18,401 nt of DNA from Spirochaetaceae bacterium (GTDB taxonomy: Bacteria > Spirochaetota > Spirochaetia > B11-G9), in assembly GCA_030633365.1 (NCBI GenBank), contig DAOVSY010000012.1, forward strand, positions 1 through 18,401, read 5' to 3'. A program made the position numbers and the translations under genes. Below are positions 1 through 7,683 of the stretch, piece by piece (the stretch's first letter is position 1; the number at the start of each line of letters is the position of its first letter). The notes below the pieces were generated by a model. That model was not told where the DNA came from and ran no database searches. It worked only from the letters and a program-made list of their open reading frames with translations.

Positions 1-151
1 AGTCTGTAAATGAGAACATTGCATTTTTCATGGCTTTAACTTCTGTGCCCTGTAAAGCAATACCACATTCCATACTCTCATCTACATAATACAGAAATCT
101 TGCTTTTTTGTTTTTGGCAAGTATTTTTATGTCACCCTGAATATTACTCAT
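1..151 (-). CDS. smpB: SsrA-binding protein SmpB (N-terminal part, cut by window edge)
   Basis: SmpB binds tmRNA (SsrA) and brings it to stalled ribosomes for trans-translation. Only the first 50 residues lie in the window; the rest continues past base 1. On the minus strand the frame opens with MSNIQGD and then shows the family's signatures: AKNKKARF (residues 12-19), a basic patch before the first strand of the OB-like barrel, and GIALQGTEVKAMK (30-42), which matches the conserved G-[IL]-x-L-x-G-x-E-V-K block. The ATG at 151-149 overlaps the TAA of the upstream PEGA/SUMF1 gene by one base (TAATG), which suggests translational coupling and a shared transcript. Identification by motif is strong even though two thirds of the gene is missing. 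Confidence 0.93.
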   Translation of the reverse strand, partial: MSNIQGDIKILAKNKKARFLYYVDESMECGIALQGTEVKAMKNAMFSFTD

Positions 152-1770
152 TATTTTTTTACCATTACTGGTCGAAATCCAAGGAAAGGAGTACACCAGG
201 AAGGATCCTGAGAACCTCTTGTTGATACTGCAATTTCAGCTTCAGAATTGGCCCAGCTTCCTCCTCGTACTGCTTTTTCAACACCCTCAAATTTATTACC
301 TATAAGACCAAAACTTCCATTTACACTGTCAGTAGGAAAAACCCAGTTTTCATTCCATTCCCAAAGATTCCCTAACATATCATACACACCTGATTTTCCT
401 GATCTGGTAAAATCTGCAGAAAGAGCAGAATCAGCTCCGGATTCTTTAAATATATGTTTTGCTATGCCGGAATCTTCCAGTCTGGCAGCTGCTTCCCATT
501 CTGCTTCTGAGGGGAGTTTTATTTTAAAGTCTGACATGGAATCCGGTAGTTGTGTTTCAAGCCATTCACAATAAGCCTTTGCTGCATACCAGGATATATT
601 TGCTACAGGTTTAGATTCTTTTGTAAAATCCTGGGAGGTAAGATAATCTTTACTTACTAAATTACCAGCAATTAGTTTATTTATATTTTCTATTTTCCAG
701 TTAGGGTTTTCATCCAGAAATAAAGAATAATCATTTCTGGTAATTTCTTTTTCCATAATGTAAAAATTATCTGTTAACTCCACATGAGGATAGGCTATTA
801 AATTACTGTCTTTTATAAAACTTTCAGTTTGAAGAGGAATATCATGTCCGCTTATATATGATCCCGAAGAAATACCAATAAATTTCAAATCTCCAATACG
901 CAGTGTTTTACCAGTCAAAGTTGGTTCTGATATAATTTTATCTGATTTTAGATCAAAAATTATATTATTAAGTTTTTCTGAAAAATCATCTGTTTGTGAA
1001 AGATTTTCAAGAACATCCATTCTTTCATTTTCCGGATATGCTTTCAAAATACTTAAAAACAAACCCTCAGAGTTATTTTCCTTTCTAAAATAATCAAAAA
1101 TTATTGAAAAATTTGCATTTGATTCAGAAGGTTCTATTCCATTTTTTGTAAGGTTTATAGCCTTTACATATTCTTCAACAAATGCCGGACTGCCAAGATT
1201 TACACTCATAGAATAAAGAAAATCATACAGCAAATTAGAATCTGCAGAATTAGCACCGGAAATAAATTCCCTGACAGTTCTGGTTAATAGTGGGGGCAGT
1301 TGATAACGTTCATAATAATCTTCTATTAAAGCGTATGAGCTTAGTTCTTTAAAACGTTTTTTAAGAAACCCATCCGGATCTATCAGTTTAATATCATTGT
1401 CTATATAAAATTTTCGGGGAATAATAAGAGATCCAAATATTCTTCCGCCAATATTTTCATTAAACTCAAGTTTTTCGAAATATTCTTTTTCTATTTTAAA
1501 GCTGCGTACACCCTTTTCTGTAAAAAAAACAGTAGGAGTTGTTCCCATATAGATATCATCTACATAAACAGCAGCACCTGAGGGTAATGTATCTGCAATA
1601 ACTTTCACTCCATTATTTTTAATTCCAGGAGCAATTAGCAGGGAAAAAAGAATTATCAGAATTACTATACTGTACAAAACAGTTAAATAGATACCGGGCT
1701 TTATTCCAAAAAGAGGTTTAAGTTTTACACTTGCATTTTCAATATCTTCGTTGCTTATCTTATTGTTCAT
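151..1770 (-). CDS. Membrane-anchored PEGA / SUMF1 (FGE-sulfatase fold) protein
   Basis: A 539-residue protein of unknown precise function. A short cytoplasmic N-terminus leads into one membrane segment (about 27-47). A PEGA-like domain follows (about 54-95, with PSGAAVYVDD and MGTTPT), then a helical middle (about 135-285) and a C-terminal SUMF1/formylglycine-generating-enzyme domain (about 295-539). Landmarks of that domain are ISWYAAKAYCEWL (392-404), LPSEAEWE (419-426), GNLWEW (467-472), VRGGSW (501-506) and LGFRPV near the end. The two active-site cysteines of true FGE, which come just after the GGSW-like turn, are absent (GGSWANSEAEI), so sulfatase activation is unlikely. The N-in topology puts the bulk in the periplasm. 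PEGA modules are usually linked to surface or cell-wall contexts; a binding or scaffold role is inference. It is the first gene of a unit with smpB. The start at 1770 is preceded by GGGG with 4-5 nt spacing. Confidence 0.85.
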   Translation of the reverse strand: MNNKISNEDIENASVKLKPLFGIKPGIYLTVLYSIVILIILFSLLIAPGIKNNGVKVIADTLPSGAAVYVDDIYMGTTPTVFFTEKGVRSFKIEKEYFEKLEFNENIGGRIFGSLIIPRKFYIDNDIKLIDPDGFLKKRFKELSSYALIEDYYERYQLPPLLTRTVREFISGANSADSNLLYDFLYSMSVNLGSPAFVEEYVKAINLTKNGIEPSESNANFSIIFDYFRKENNSEGLFLSILKAYPENERMDVLENLSQTDDFSEKLNNIIFDLKSDKIISEPTLTGKTLRIGDLKFIGISSGSYISGHDIPLQTESFIKDSNLIAYPHVELTDNFYIMEKEITRNDYSLFLDENPNWKIENINKLIAGNLVSKDYLTSQDFTKESKPVANISWYAAKAYCEWLETQLPDSMSDFKIKLPSEAEWEAAARLEDSGIAKHIFKESGADSALSADFTRSGKSGVYDMLGNLWEWNENWVFPTDSVNGSFGLIGNKFEGVEKAVRGGSWANSEAEIAVSTRGSQDPSWCTPFLGFRPVMVKK

Positions 1771-1779
1771 AATACCCCG

Positions 1780-1808
1780 ATTATCCTGAACTTATGCTAT
1801 CTTGTCAA
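1780..1808 (-). promoter_or_regulatory. Sigma-70-type promoter for the PEGA/SUMF1-smpB unit
   Basis: Read on the minus strand: a perfect -35 TTGACA (1808-1803), a 17-nt spacer, and GATAAT (1785-1780), one mismatch from the -10 consensus. The expected transcription start, 6-8 nt downstream, falls at about 1774-1772, only 2-4 nt before the ATG at 1770. The mRNA would therefore be almost leaderless, and the GGGG that looks like a ribosome binding site would lie in the untranscribed discriminator. The -35 overlaps that of the divergent lepB promoter. Confidence 0.7.
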
Positions 1809-1830
1809 CGTGATTGTTCTATGGTAAGGT
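1802..1830 (+). promoter_or_regulatory. Candidate promoter for lepB-lepB2-hemW
   Basis: TTGTCA (1802-1807), a 17-nt spacer, then TAAGGT (1825-1830), a weak -10 matching the consensus at three positions. It would start transcription at about 1837, which falls in the AGGAAGGT Shine-Dalgarno (1836-1843), so the true start could be slightly upstream or a different -10 may be used. It overlaps the stronger minus-strand promoter at the shared TTGTCAA, so the two polymerases could not bind at once. Spacing supports it; the -10 is poor. Confidence 0.4.
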
Positions 1831-1849
1831 CTCACAGGAAGGTACATAA

Positions 1850-2824
1850 GTGGAAAACTGGATAACAACTGTACAGGATGTTACAGAAAAAATACTTACA
1901 TACAGGAAAAGAAAAAAACTCAAACAAAAGAAAAAACAACAGGCAAAAAACCCAATCCTTGATTGGCTTGAAGCATTTATCTGGGCAGCTGGTGTAGTTC
2001 TTCTTATAAATCAGTACCTTTTTCAGGCATATCAGATACCCTCCGGTTCAATGATAGATACTCTTCTTATTAAAGATCATATATTTGTAAATAAGATTAT
2101 TTTTGGTCCGGAACTAATTCCAGGCAAGTTTAAAATTCCTTCCACTATTAAACCTGAACGAAACGATGTTATGATTTTTGAAAATCCTACTTATATATCC
2201 AGAGGCCCTGCTTTTGATATATTTCAACGTGTTTTATATATGCTTACATTATCTCTTTTAGATATAGACAAGGATGAAAATGGGAATCCAAAACCTCATT
2301 TTTTAATAAAAAGAGCTGCAGCTGTTGGTGGAGATTCCCTTAGATTTATAGAAGGAGATGTCCAGTTAAAACCACCTGGATTTGAAACATGGATAGATGA
2401 ATCTGATTTTCTTAAAATATCAGATCTTCCAAATACAACACAACGTATGGTTAAATCTGCAGATTATGTATCTATAAGATCTTCTGCATATATTGATGCA
2501 TATCAAAAATCAAATATTTTTATTGATTCAGATCTATTAAAAAAATCATCCTCATCCGAAAACTCTCATAGTGATATGTTTGCATGGATGAAGTATAGAA
2601 ATGAAGCACTCTATTCTATTAATCCACATGAAAGACGATATGGTGTCCTATGGCGTAAATTTGACTCTGGTTGGTATATACCTGAGGGTTGGCTTATGCC
2701 ACTTGGAGATAATAGAGATAATTCCAAAGATGGAAGATATTTTGGACCGGTTCCATTGGACAAGGTTCTTGGTAAAGCTATGTTTAAATACTGGCCATTG
2801 GACAGGATGGGGAACATAAAATAG
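1850..2824 (+). CDS. lepB: Type I signal peptidase (catalytically complete copy)
   Basis: Leader peptidase that cleaves signal peptides on the outer face of the cytoplasmic membrane. The 324-residue protein has a very basic cytoplasmic stretch (19-33), a membrane segment (about 39-59), then IPSGSM with the catalytic Ser67 and IKRAAAVGGDS with the general-base Lys154. Box E is GDNRDNSKDGRYFGP (286-300). All hallmarks of the Ser/Lys dyad are present. It is longer than a minimal SPase because of inserts at about 110-150 and 165-250. The start is GTG at 1850, preceded by AGGAAGGT with 6 nt spacing; no better start lies between it and the upstream promoter. The TAG is followed after one base by the ATG of a second SPase-like gene, so the pair is co-transcribed. 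Confidence 0.95.
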   Translation: MENWITTVQDVTEKILTYRKRKKLKQKKKQQAKNPILDWLEAFIWAAGVVLLINQYLFQAYQIPSGSMIDTLLIKDHIFVNKIIFGPELIPGKFKIPSTIKPERNDVMIFENPTYISRGPAFDIFQRVLYMLTLSLLDIDKDENGNPKPHFLIKRAAAVGGDSLRFIEGDVQLKPPGFETWIDESDFLKISDLPNTTQRMVKSADYVSIRSSAYIDAYQKSNIFIDSDLLKKSSSSENSHSDMFAWMKYRNEALYSINPHERRYGVLWRKFDSGWYIPEGWLMPLGDNRDNSKDGRYFGPVPLDKVLGKAMFKYWPLDRMGNIK

Positions 2825-2825
2825 G

Positions 2826-3578
2826 ATGTCAAAAAGATCAAAATTATTAGGCAGCTATAGTAGTTTTAAACCGCAAAATAAGTTTAAAACAAAAATATCA
2901 AAAACTATTAAAACCGTAATTATTTTTTTTCTTGTTTATCAGTTTATCTCAATATTTATAATTTCTCCTTTTATTGTTAAAACTTCAGCTATGGAACCCG
3001 GGATTTTAAAGGGGCAGAGAATACTTACTGCACCAATAATCAGTGGGACTTCTTTAAACTTATTTAATATTAGAATTCCCGGCTTAAAAGAACCGGAAAG
3101 AGGGGATATTATCCTTGTAAGACCAGGTAATTCTAATAAATCAGCCTGGTATATAATCTTACTTGACACAGTTGTACGATTTATTACATTACAAAAAATA
3201 TCTCTTGATCCAAATATTGGTCAAAATTGGAACAATCAACTGGCTGTTAAAAGAATCATTGGGATCCCTGGAGATACTCTCCTAATGGTTGACTATAAAT
3301 TCCTTATAAAACCAAAAAAAGATACTGAGTATATTTCTGAAGAAAATTTAATTAAACAAAAATACATCCTAAAAATTCCCGAAAATATTTCTGGCATAGA
3401 ATCAACATATCCTTTTTCCGGATCTATGAACGAAATTTCACTTATAGAAAATCAATTTCTTGTAGCAAATGATAATCGTCGTGTTTTATACGATAGTAGG
3501 TTATATGGACCAATTTATAGAAACGATATTTTAGGTCCGGTGTTTGTAAGTTACTGGCCAGGTTTTTCCTTTAAATAA
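2826..3578 (+). CDS. Signal peptidase I-like protein, probable pseudoenzyme
   Basis: A paralogue of the preceding gene (250 residues) with the same plan: basic N-terminus, membrane segment (about 30-48), SPase core and a C-terminal box E. The lysine box is intact (VKRIIGIPGDT, Lys142), but the serine box reads KTSAMEP (52-58). Aligned on Met and Pro with SGSMxP, the catalytic Ser is Ala55, with a Ser one place earlier (Ser54). Box E is degenerate: NDNRRVLYDSR (215-225) replaces GDNRDNSxDSR, losing the Gly and the D-N-S run but keeping the later Asp223 and Arg225. It may be a non-catalytic partner of LepB, or Ser54 may act. The ATG follows the lepB stop after one base and the nearest purine-rich stretch (about 2804-2813) is rather far away, so translation probably depends on lepB. 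A narrow-specificity active peptidase is the alternative. Confidence 0.85.
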   Translation: MSKRSKLLGSYSSFKPQNKFKTKISKTIKTVIIFFLVYQFISIFIISPFIVKTSAMEPGILKGQRILTAPIISGTSLNLFNIRIPGLKEPERGDIILVRPGNSNKSAWYIILLDTVVRFITLQKISLDPNIGQNWNNQLAVKRIIGIPGDTLLMVDYKFLIKPKKDTEYISEENLIKQKYILKIPENISGIESTYPFSGSMNEISLIENQFLVANDNRRVLYDSRLYGPIYRNDILGPVFVSYWPGFSFK

Positions 3579-3605
3579 TATACTCCTATTAAAAGACCTA
3601 TATTC

Positions 3606-3612
3606 AGGAGGT
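3606..3612 (+). promoter_or_regulatory. Strong Shine-Dalgarno setting a non-ATG start of hemW
   Basis: AGGAGGT is a full match to the anti-Shine-Dalgarno. Six nucleotides after it is ATT (3619-3621), in frame with the conserved HemW N-terminus. The TAA at 3613-3615 closes the same frame just upstream, so translation cannot begin earlier. The spacing equals that seen before lepB (GTG), ompH (TTG) and tamB (CTG). Confidence 0.7.
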
Positions 3613-3618
3613 TAAAAA

Positions 3619-4815
3619 ATTAGTTTTCTATTTGAAAAACTTATTCCATTAAATGAAATTTCCCTCTACATCCACATTCCGTACTGTACAAAAAAGTGTT
3701 CCTACTGTGATTTTTATTCCACAATACTGTCGACAGATAAAGAAATAAAAGCTGTTCTGACAAGGATTCTGGATGATACCATCCTGCTATTGGGACAAAT
3801 GGGTTCTCCTGGGATAAAAACTCTATTTATAGGAGGAGGTACTCCAAGTTCCCTGCCGTCAGCTGTTTTTAAAGATTTTTTAAGTAAACTTAAGCAGTTG
3901 ACTGCTAACTCAGCTATTGAATTTACAATTGAATTAAACCCGGAAACAGTAACAGAAGATCTTCTTAATATTTTAGATAAAAACGGTATTAATAGGATAA
4001 GTATTGGTATTCAGAGTCTTGATGATAAGGTGTTAAGTACACTTGGAAGAAATACTAATGTAAAAACATCTTTAAATGCTCTCGAAATTATAAAAGAACA
4101 CTGGAAAGGATCATTCAGCGCAGATCTGATTAATGCAGTTCCCGGTCAGACAATTGATTCTGCCCTATCTGATATTAAAAGGATAAATAACTATAAACCT
4201 GATCATCTATCCCTATACAGTTTAACTTTTGAACCATTTACAAAATTATATAACCTGCTGGAAGAAGGTAAAATTGAAACTATTTCAGAAACTATTGATA
4301 TATCGATGCAGGAAAAGTCCAAAGAATTACTAAAATCTCTTGGATATAAGCAATATGAAATATCTAATTTTACCAAAGAGGGCAAGGAATCACTCCATAA
4401 TCTTAATTACTGGAATATGGGTACTTATTTGGGTATCGGTCCTTCAGCAGCTTCTACACTTATGACTTCTGATGGTCCGGTTCGTATAATTTATAAAAGA
4501 AGTATTTCCAAATTTCTTGAATCAGTACCAATAGAAGAAAGAATTGATTTTGAATATATACAAGCAGAATCCTTTCTTCTTGAACACCTTATGATGGGTT
4601 TCAGACTCGTAAGTGGAATTGATATTAAACATATAAACAATATTTTTAAAATGGATATTGAATCGTTTCTTAAACCACTTTTTAATAAATGGGGGCATTT
4701 ATTAAATAATGATAAAAAATCAATTTATCTGAATAAAGAGGGATTATTGTTATTAAATCCATTTCTGGTTGATGTAGCTTCTCTTATAGATAAAGAGTTA
4801 ACTGTCCAATCTTGA
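3619..4815 (+). CDS. hemW: HemW, radical-SAM heme chaperone; likely AUU start
   Basis: A HemN-related radical SAM protein of the HemW type, thought to insert heme into respiratory enzymes rather than to oxidise coproporphyrinogen. From the ATT at 3619 it has 398 residues. SLYIHIPYCTKKCSYCDFYS (15-34) carries the CxxxCxxC cluster ligands Cys23, Cys27 and Cys30, followed by the x-Phe pattern of HemW instead of HemN's extra Cys. FIGGGTPSS follows, and HNLNYW (260-265) is the HemW-specific motif. No ATG, GTG or TTG exists in frame between the upstream TAA (3613) and the ATG at 3790, which lies past the cluster and would give an inactive protein. The ATT is therefore the best start, placed by AGGAGGT. 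It is the last gene of the lepB unit; its TGA lies inside the -35 of the yebC promoter. Confidence 0.93.
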   Translation: MSFLFEKLIPLNEISLYIHIPYCTKKCSYCDFYSTILSTDKEIKAVLTRILDDTILLLGQMGSPGIKTLFIGGGTPSSLPSAVFKDFLSKLKQLTANSAIEFTIELNPETVTEDLLNILDKNGINRISIGIQSLDDKVLSTLGRNTNVKTSLNALEIIKEHWKGSFSADLINAVPGQTIDSALSDIKRINNYKPDHLSLYSLTFEPFTKLYNLLEEGKIETISETIDISMQEKSKELLKSLGYKQYEISNFTKEGKESLHNLNYWNMGTYLGIGPSAASTLMTSDGPVRIIYKRSISKFLESVPIEERIDFEYIQAESFLLEHLMMGFRLVSGIDIKHINNIFKMDIESFLKPLFNKWGHLLNNDKKSIYLNKEGLLLLNPFLVDVASLIDKELTVQS

Positions 4816-4841
4816 CAGCTCAATTTTAACTATGTTATTTT
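4812..4841 (+). promoter_or_regulatory. Candidate sigma-70 promoter for the yebC-ruvCAB-queA operon
   Basis: A perfect TTGACA (4812-4817) is followed by an 18-nt spacer and TATTTT (4836-4841, four of six -10 positions). The predicted start at about 4848 leaves a leader of about 24 nt containing AAAGGAG before the yebC ATG. The -35 contains the hemW stop codon TGA (4813-4815), so the promoter begins inside the preceding gene. Confidence 0.5.
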
Positions 4842-4871
4842 AAACTGTAATTTTTTCATAAAGGAGTTCAT

Positions 4872-5621
4872 ATGTCAGGACATAGTAAATGGTCCTCTAT
4901 TAAACATAAAAAAGGTGCTGCTGATGCTAAAAGAGGCAAAATCTTTACTAAAATAATTAAAGAAATAAGTGTTGCTGCAAGGCTTGGTGGTGGGGATATT
5001 GATGCCAATCCAAGACTAAGAACTGCAATTTTAAAAGCAAAATCTGTTAATATGCCCAAGGATAATATGGAAAGAGCTATTAAAAAGGGTACAGGAGACC
5101 TTGACGGTGTAGATTATATTGAACTGGTCTATGAAGGGTATGGACCTGGTGGGGTAGCTCTTATAATTGAGACATTAACTGATAATAAAAACAGAACTGC
5201 TGCAGATGTTAGAAGTACTCTGGCTAAAAATGGTGGTAACCTTGGAGAAACAGGTTCTGTTTCCTACCTTTTTAAAAGAAAGGGATTGATAACTTTTGAT
5301 GCAGAAAAATATTCTGAAGAAGATATTTTTGAACCAGCTCTTGAAGCAGGGGCAGATGATGTAGCTACAGAAGGTGATACTATTGAAGTAATTACCAGCT
5401 CTGATGATTTTCATACAGTTGTTGATGCCCTGGAAAATGCTGGTTTTGAAAATACAACAGCAGAATTACAGTTAATTCCAGACGCTACAATCTCTTTAAC
5501 TAATGCAAAAACTGCAAAAGCTTTAAGCTTGATCGATAGGATTGAAGATAATGATGATGTTCAATCAGTTTCTACAAACCTGGAAATACCAGACGATTTT
5601 GATCCGGATGCCGAATATTAG
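4872..5621 (+). CDS. yebC: YebC/TACO1-family translation factor
   Basis: A 249-residue member of the YebC/TACO1 (PF01709) family. It opens with the invariant [20 protein letters not shown] (1-20) and continues with [24 protein letters not shown] and the [10 protein letters not shown] loop, then the acidic second half (EAGADDV, SSDDF). The length is normal for the family. Members were long annotated as transcriptional regulators; more recent work and the mitochondrial homologue TACO1 point to helping ribosomes translate difficult sequences. AAAGGAG stands 6-7 nt before the ATG. The stop codon TAG is followed directly by the ruvC ATG with no gap. Many bacteria keep yebC next to ruvC. Confidence 0.97.
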   Translation: MSGHSKWSSIKHKKGAADAKRGKIFTKIIKEISVAARLGGGDIDANPRLRTAILKAKSVNMPKDNMERAIKKGTGDLDGVDYIELVYEGYGPGGVALIIETLTDNKNRTAADVRSTLAKNGGNLGETGSVSYLFKRKGLITFDAEKYSEEDIFEPALEAGADDVATEGDTIEVITSSDDFHTVVDALENAGFENTTAELQLIPDATISLTNAKTAKALSLIDRIEDNDDVQSVSTNLEIPDDFDPDAEY

Positions 5622-6104
5622 ATGATTCGTGTACTGGGAATAGATCCAGGTATTGCTGCTACAGGCTGGGGCGTTATCGAAGCAGAAGGAAATAAGTTTA
5701 AATCTCTTGATTATGGTTTTATTAAAACAATACCTTCTGATTCCCCTGGGAAACGATTAATGATTATTTATAATTTTATAAGGGATATTATTGATAAATA
5801 TCATCCGGATAAAGCCAGTGTAGAGGATATTTTTTTTGCACGAAACAAACTTAGTGCAATTCCGGTAGCTCAGGCAAAAGGAGTAATACTTCTTGCTATG
5901 GAAAGTAAACATTTGGAAACTTTTGTTTTTACTCCCCTCCAGATTAAGCAGGCATTAACTGGAAATGGAAGAGCAGATAAAAATCAGGTTCAGGAAATGG
6001 TAAAACTGATACTGGGATTAAAGGAAAAAATTAAACCTGATCATGCAGCGGATGCTCTTGCTGCAGCTATTTGTTGTCATAATAATTCTGTTTTGGGAGT
6101 TTAA
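5622..6104 (+). CDS. ruvC: RuvC Holliday-junction resolvase
   Basis: An endonuclease that dimerises on Holliday junctions and nicks two strands symmetrically, working with RuvAB. The 160 residues show the RNase H-like fold motifs: GIDPG with Asp8, SVEDIFF with Glu68, and PDHAADALAAAI with His141 and Asp144. E. coli has Asp at the third of these four positions; His there matches the Thermus-type active site, so the protein should be active. GNGRADKNQV (114-123) is the conserved loop before the last helices. The start ATG abuts the yebC stop, so the two are probably translationally coupled; ruvA begins 3 nt after its TAA. The length is slightly short of the usual 160-180 but complete. Confidence 0.97.
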   Translation: MIRVLGIDPGIAATGWGVIEAEGNKFKSLDYGFIKTIPSDSPGKRLMIIYNFIRDIIDKYHPDKASVEDIFFARNKLSAIPVAQAKGVILLAMESKHLETFVFTPLQIKQALTGNGRADKNQVQEMVKLILGLKEKIKPDHAADALAAAICCHNNSVLGV

Positions 6105-6107
6105 ACT

Positions 6108-6647
6108 ATGTATAACAGTATTTATGGAACTTTCAGTGGACGTTCTGCATCTTCCATGTTTCTTATAAACAATGGAGTGGAATGGAGTCTGGCAGCCTCT
6201 GAAAGAACAATACAGAATTCATCCTTAAATAAAGAAGAAATAAGAGTTTTTACATATTTACACCATAGAGAAGATACAATGGTACTTTATGGTTTTATTA
6301 ACGAAAGAGAACGACAGGTTTTTCTTGAGCTTAATAAAGTCTCCGGGATAGGCCCAAAACAGGCACTTAGAATGTTATCAGGGATTGGTACAGAAGAACT
6401 TGTCACTGCTCTTGATGATGGAAATACTGACAGGTTATCTATGCTTCCAGGAATTGGAAAAAAGACAGCTGCTAAAATTGTTCTGGCTCTCAGGGGCAAA
6501 CTTAAACTGGAATCTGATGATAAAAAAGCAGCTAAAAAAGCTTTAAATGAAATTTCCAGCAGGAATGAATTTTCTACTCTGGAGAGTGATATTCTTGAAA
6601 AAGAGCTTTTTAGAGAAGCGATTGTTTTTTTAAGCTCCAGAGGATAA
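6108..6647 (+). CDS. ruvA: RuvA Holliday-junction binding subunit, truncated C-terminal domain
   Basis: RuvA tetramers hold the four-way junction and load the RuvB motors. The 179 residues start with the OB-fold domain I (MYNSIYGTFSG, then HHREDTMVLYGF). The two helix-hairpin-helix motifs follow: VSGIGPKQAL (about 79-88) and LPGIGKKTAAKIV (about 113-125). After a charged linker, domain III begins at EKELFREAIVFLSSRG and stops there. E. coli RuvA is 203 residues and continues for roughly 30 more at this point, so two of the three helices that contact RuvB appear to be missing. Reading on in any frame past 6647 shows no domain III sequence. GGGAG about 8 nt before the ATG supports the start. 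Activity as a junction binder is likely; the contact with RuvB is the open question. Confidence 0.95.
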   Translation: MYNSIYGTFSGRSASSMFLINNGVEWSLAASERTIQNSSLNKEEIRVFTYLHHREDTMVLYGFINERERQVFLELNKVSGIGPKQALRMLSGIGTEELVTALDDGNTDRLSMLPGIGKKTAAKIVLALRGKLKLESDDKKAAKKALNEISSRNEFSTLESDILEKELFREAIVFLSSRG

Positions 6648-6657
6648 AAATATATAG

Positions 6658-7683
6658 ATGGAAAACGAACCTTTTTTAAATTCAAATTACAAAGCGGAAG
6701 AAGACAGGAAAGAAAATAGTTTAAGACCTCAGTTTTTAAAGGATTTTCAGGGTCAGGAAGAACTTAAAGAAAATCTGTCAATTTTTATAACAGCAGCTTT
6801 GGAACGTAAAGAAAGCCTTGATCATCTATTTTTAAGCGGCCCTCCCGGATTAGGGAAAACCACTCTTGCGGGTATAATGGCAAACGAAATGGGCGCTGAG
6901 TTTAAAGTTACTTCTGCTCCGGCTCTTGATAAACCAAAAGATCTTGCTGGTATTTTAACAACAATTGGTGAATCTGCAATTTTTTTTATAGATGAAATCC
7001 ACAGACTTAAGCCTGCAATAGAAGAGATGCTTTATATTGCAATGGAAGATTATGAAATAGATTGGATAATAGGCCAGGGACCTTCTGCCAGAACTATCAG
7101 GATTCCTATTCCCCCTTTTACACTTATTGGAGCAACAACTAAAGCTGGTTCTGTAGCTAGTCCTCTTTACAGTCGTTTTGGAATTGCTGTGCGAATGGAT
7201 TTTTACACAACAGAGGATATAGAAAGTATAATTAAAAGATCATCAAAAATATTAGATATCGAGATTGATAATGATGCAACTGCACTTCTGGCATCAAGTT
7301 CCAGAGGAACGCCAAGAGTTGCCAATAGACTTCTTAAAAGAATGAGAGATTTTTCCCAGGTGCTTGGAGACGGTCATATAAACAAAAAAATTGTCATAGA
7401 TGGATTAAAAAGGCTTCAGATAGATAAATACGGTCTTGAAAAACACGATAGAGAAATATTACGTACCATTATTACCAATTATCAGGGTGGACCTGTTGGT
7501 TTGGATACTCTGGCCATATCTGTTGGAGAAGCCAGTGAATCAATAGAAGCTTTTTATGAACCTTATTTAATACAGAAGGGCTTCCTTACCAGAACTTCCA
7601 GAGGAAGAATGGTTACTGAATTAGCATATAAACACCTTAAACTGGATAAAAACAAAAATGAAAACCAGCGAATTTTATTTTAA
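6658..7683 (+). CDS. ruvB: RuvB branch-migration helicase
   Basis: The AAA+ hexameric motor that drives branch migration on RuvA-bound junctions. The 341-residue protein has [12 protein letters not shown] (22-33), Walker [10 protein letters not shown] (61-69, Lys67), Walker [10 protein letters not shown] (Asp112, Glu113), [13 protein letters not shown] (sensor 1) and SRFGI (arginine-finger region). [13 protein letters not shown] carries sensor 2, and the C-terminal winged helix has [10 protein letters not shown] and [13 protein letters not shown]. All expected motifs are intact. The first 20 residues are variable, and the only purine-rich stretch upstream (AGAGGA, 6639-6644) is about 13 nt away, so the exact start is less certain than the gene. 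Its last 26 bases overlap queA in another frame. It belongs to the yebC-ruvCAB-queA operon. Confidence 0.98.
   Translation: MENEPFLNSNYKAEEDRKENSLRPQFLKDFQGQEELKENLSIFITAALERKESLDHLFLSGPPGLGKTTLAGIMANEMGAEFKVTSAPALDKPKDLAGILTTIGESAIFFIDEIHRLKPAIEEMLYIAMEDYEIDWIIGQGPSARTIRIPIPPFTLIGATTKAGSVASPLYSRFGIAVRMDFYTTEDIESIIKRSSKILDIEIDNDATALLASSSRGTPRVANRLLKRMRDFSQVLGDGHINKKIVIDGLKRLQIDKYGLEKHDREILRTIITNYQGGPVGLDTLAISVGEASESIEAFYEPYLIQKGFLTRTSRGRMVTELAYKHLKLDKNKNENQRILF

Noticed and set aside
248..574. Plus-strand open frame of 108 codons opposite the SUMF1 domain
   Set aside because: Antisense shadow of a domain with clear motifs; no ribosome binding site and no recognisable protein feature.
3653..3700. 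ATG at 3653 as the hemW start
   Set aside because: It is in a different frame from the conserved cluster motif; reading from it gives no HemW sequence.
3790..3792. ATG at 3790 as the hemW start
   Set aside because: It lies after CxxxCxxC, so the protein would lack its iron-sulfur cluster; no Shine-Dalgarno is seen there.
6287..6685. Open frame of 132 codons antisense to ruvA and the start of ruvB
   Set aside because: It is the mirror of a well-supported ruvA frame, has a biased composition (Ser/Leu runs) and no ribosome binding site or domain.
6620..6700. A frameshift in the T7 run of ruvA hiding an intact domain III
   Set aside because: Neither shifted frame yields the Gly-Tyr and helix pattern of domain III before ruvB; a simple one-base error does not restore it.
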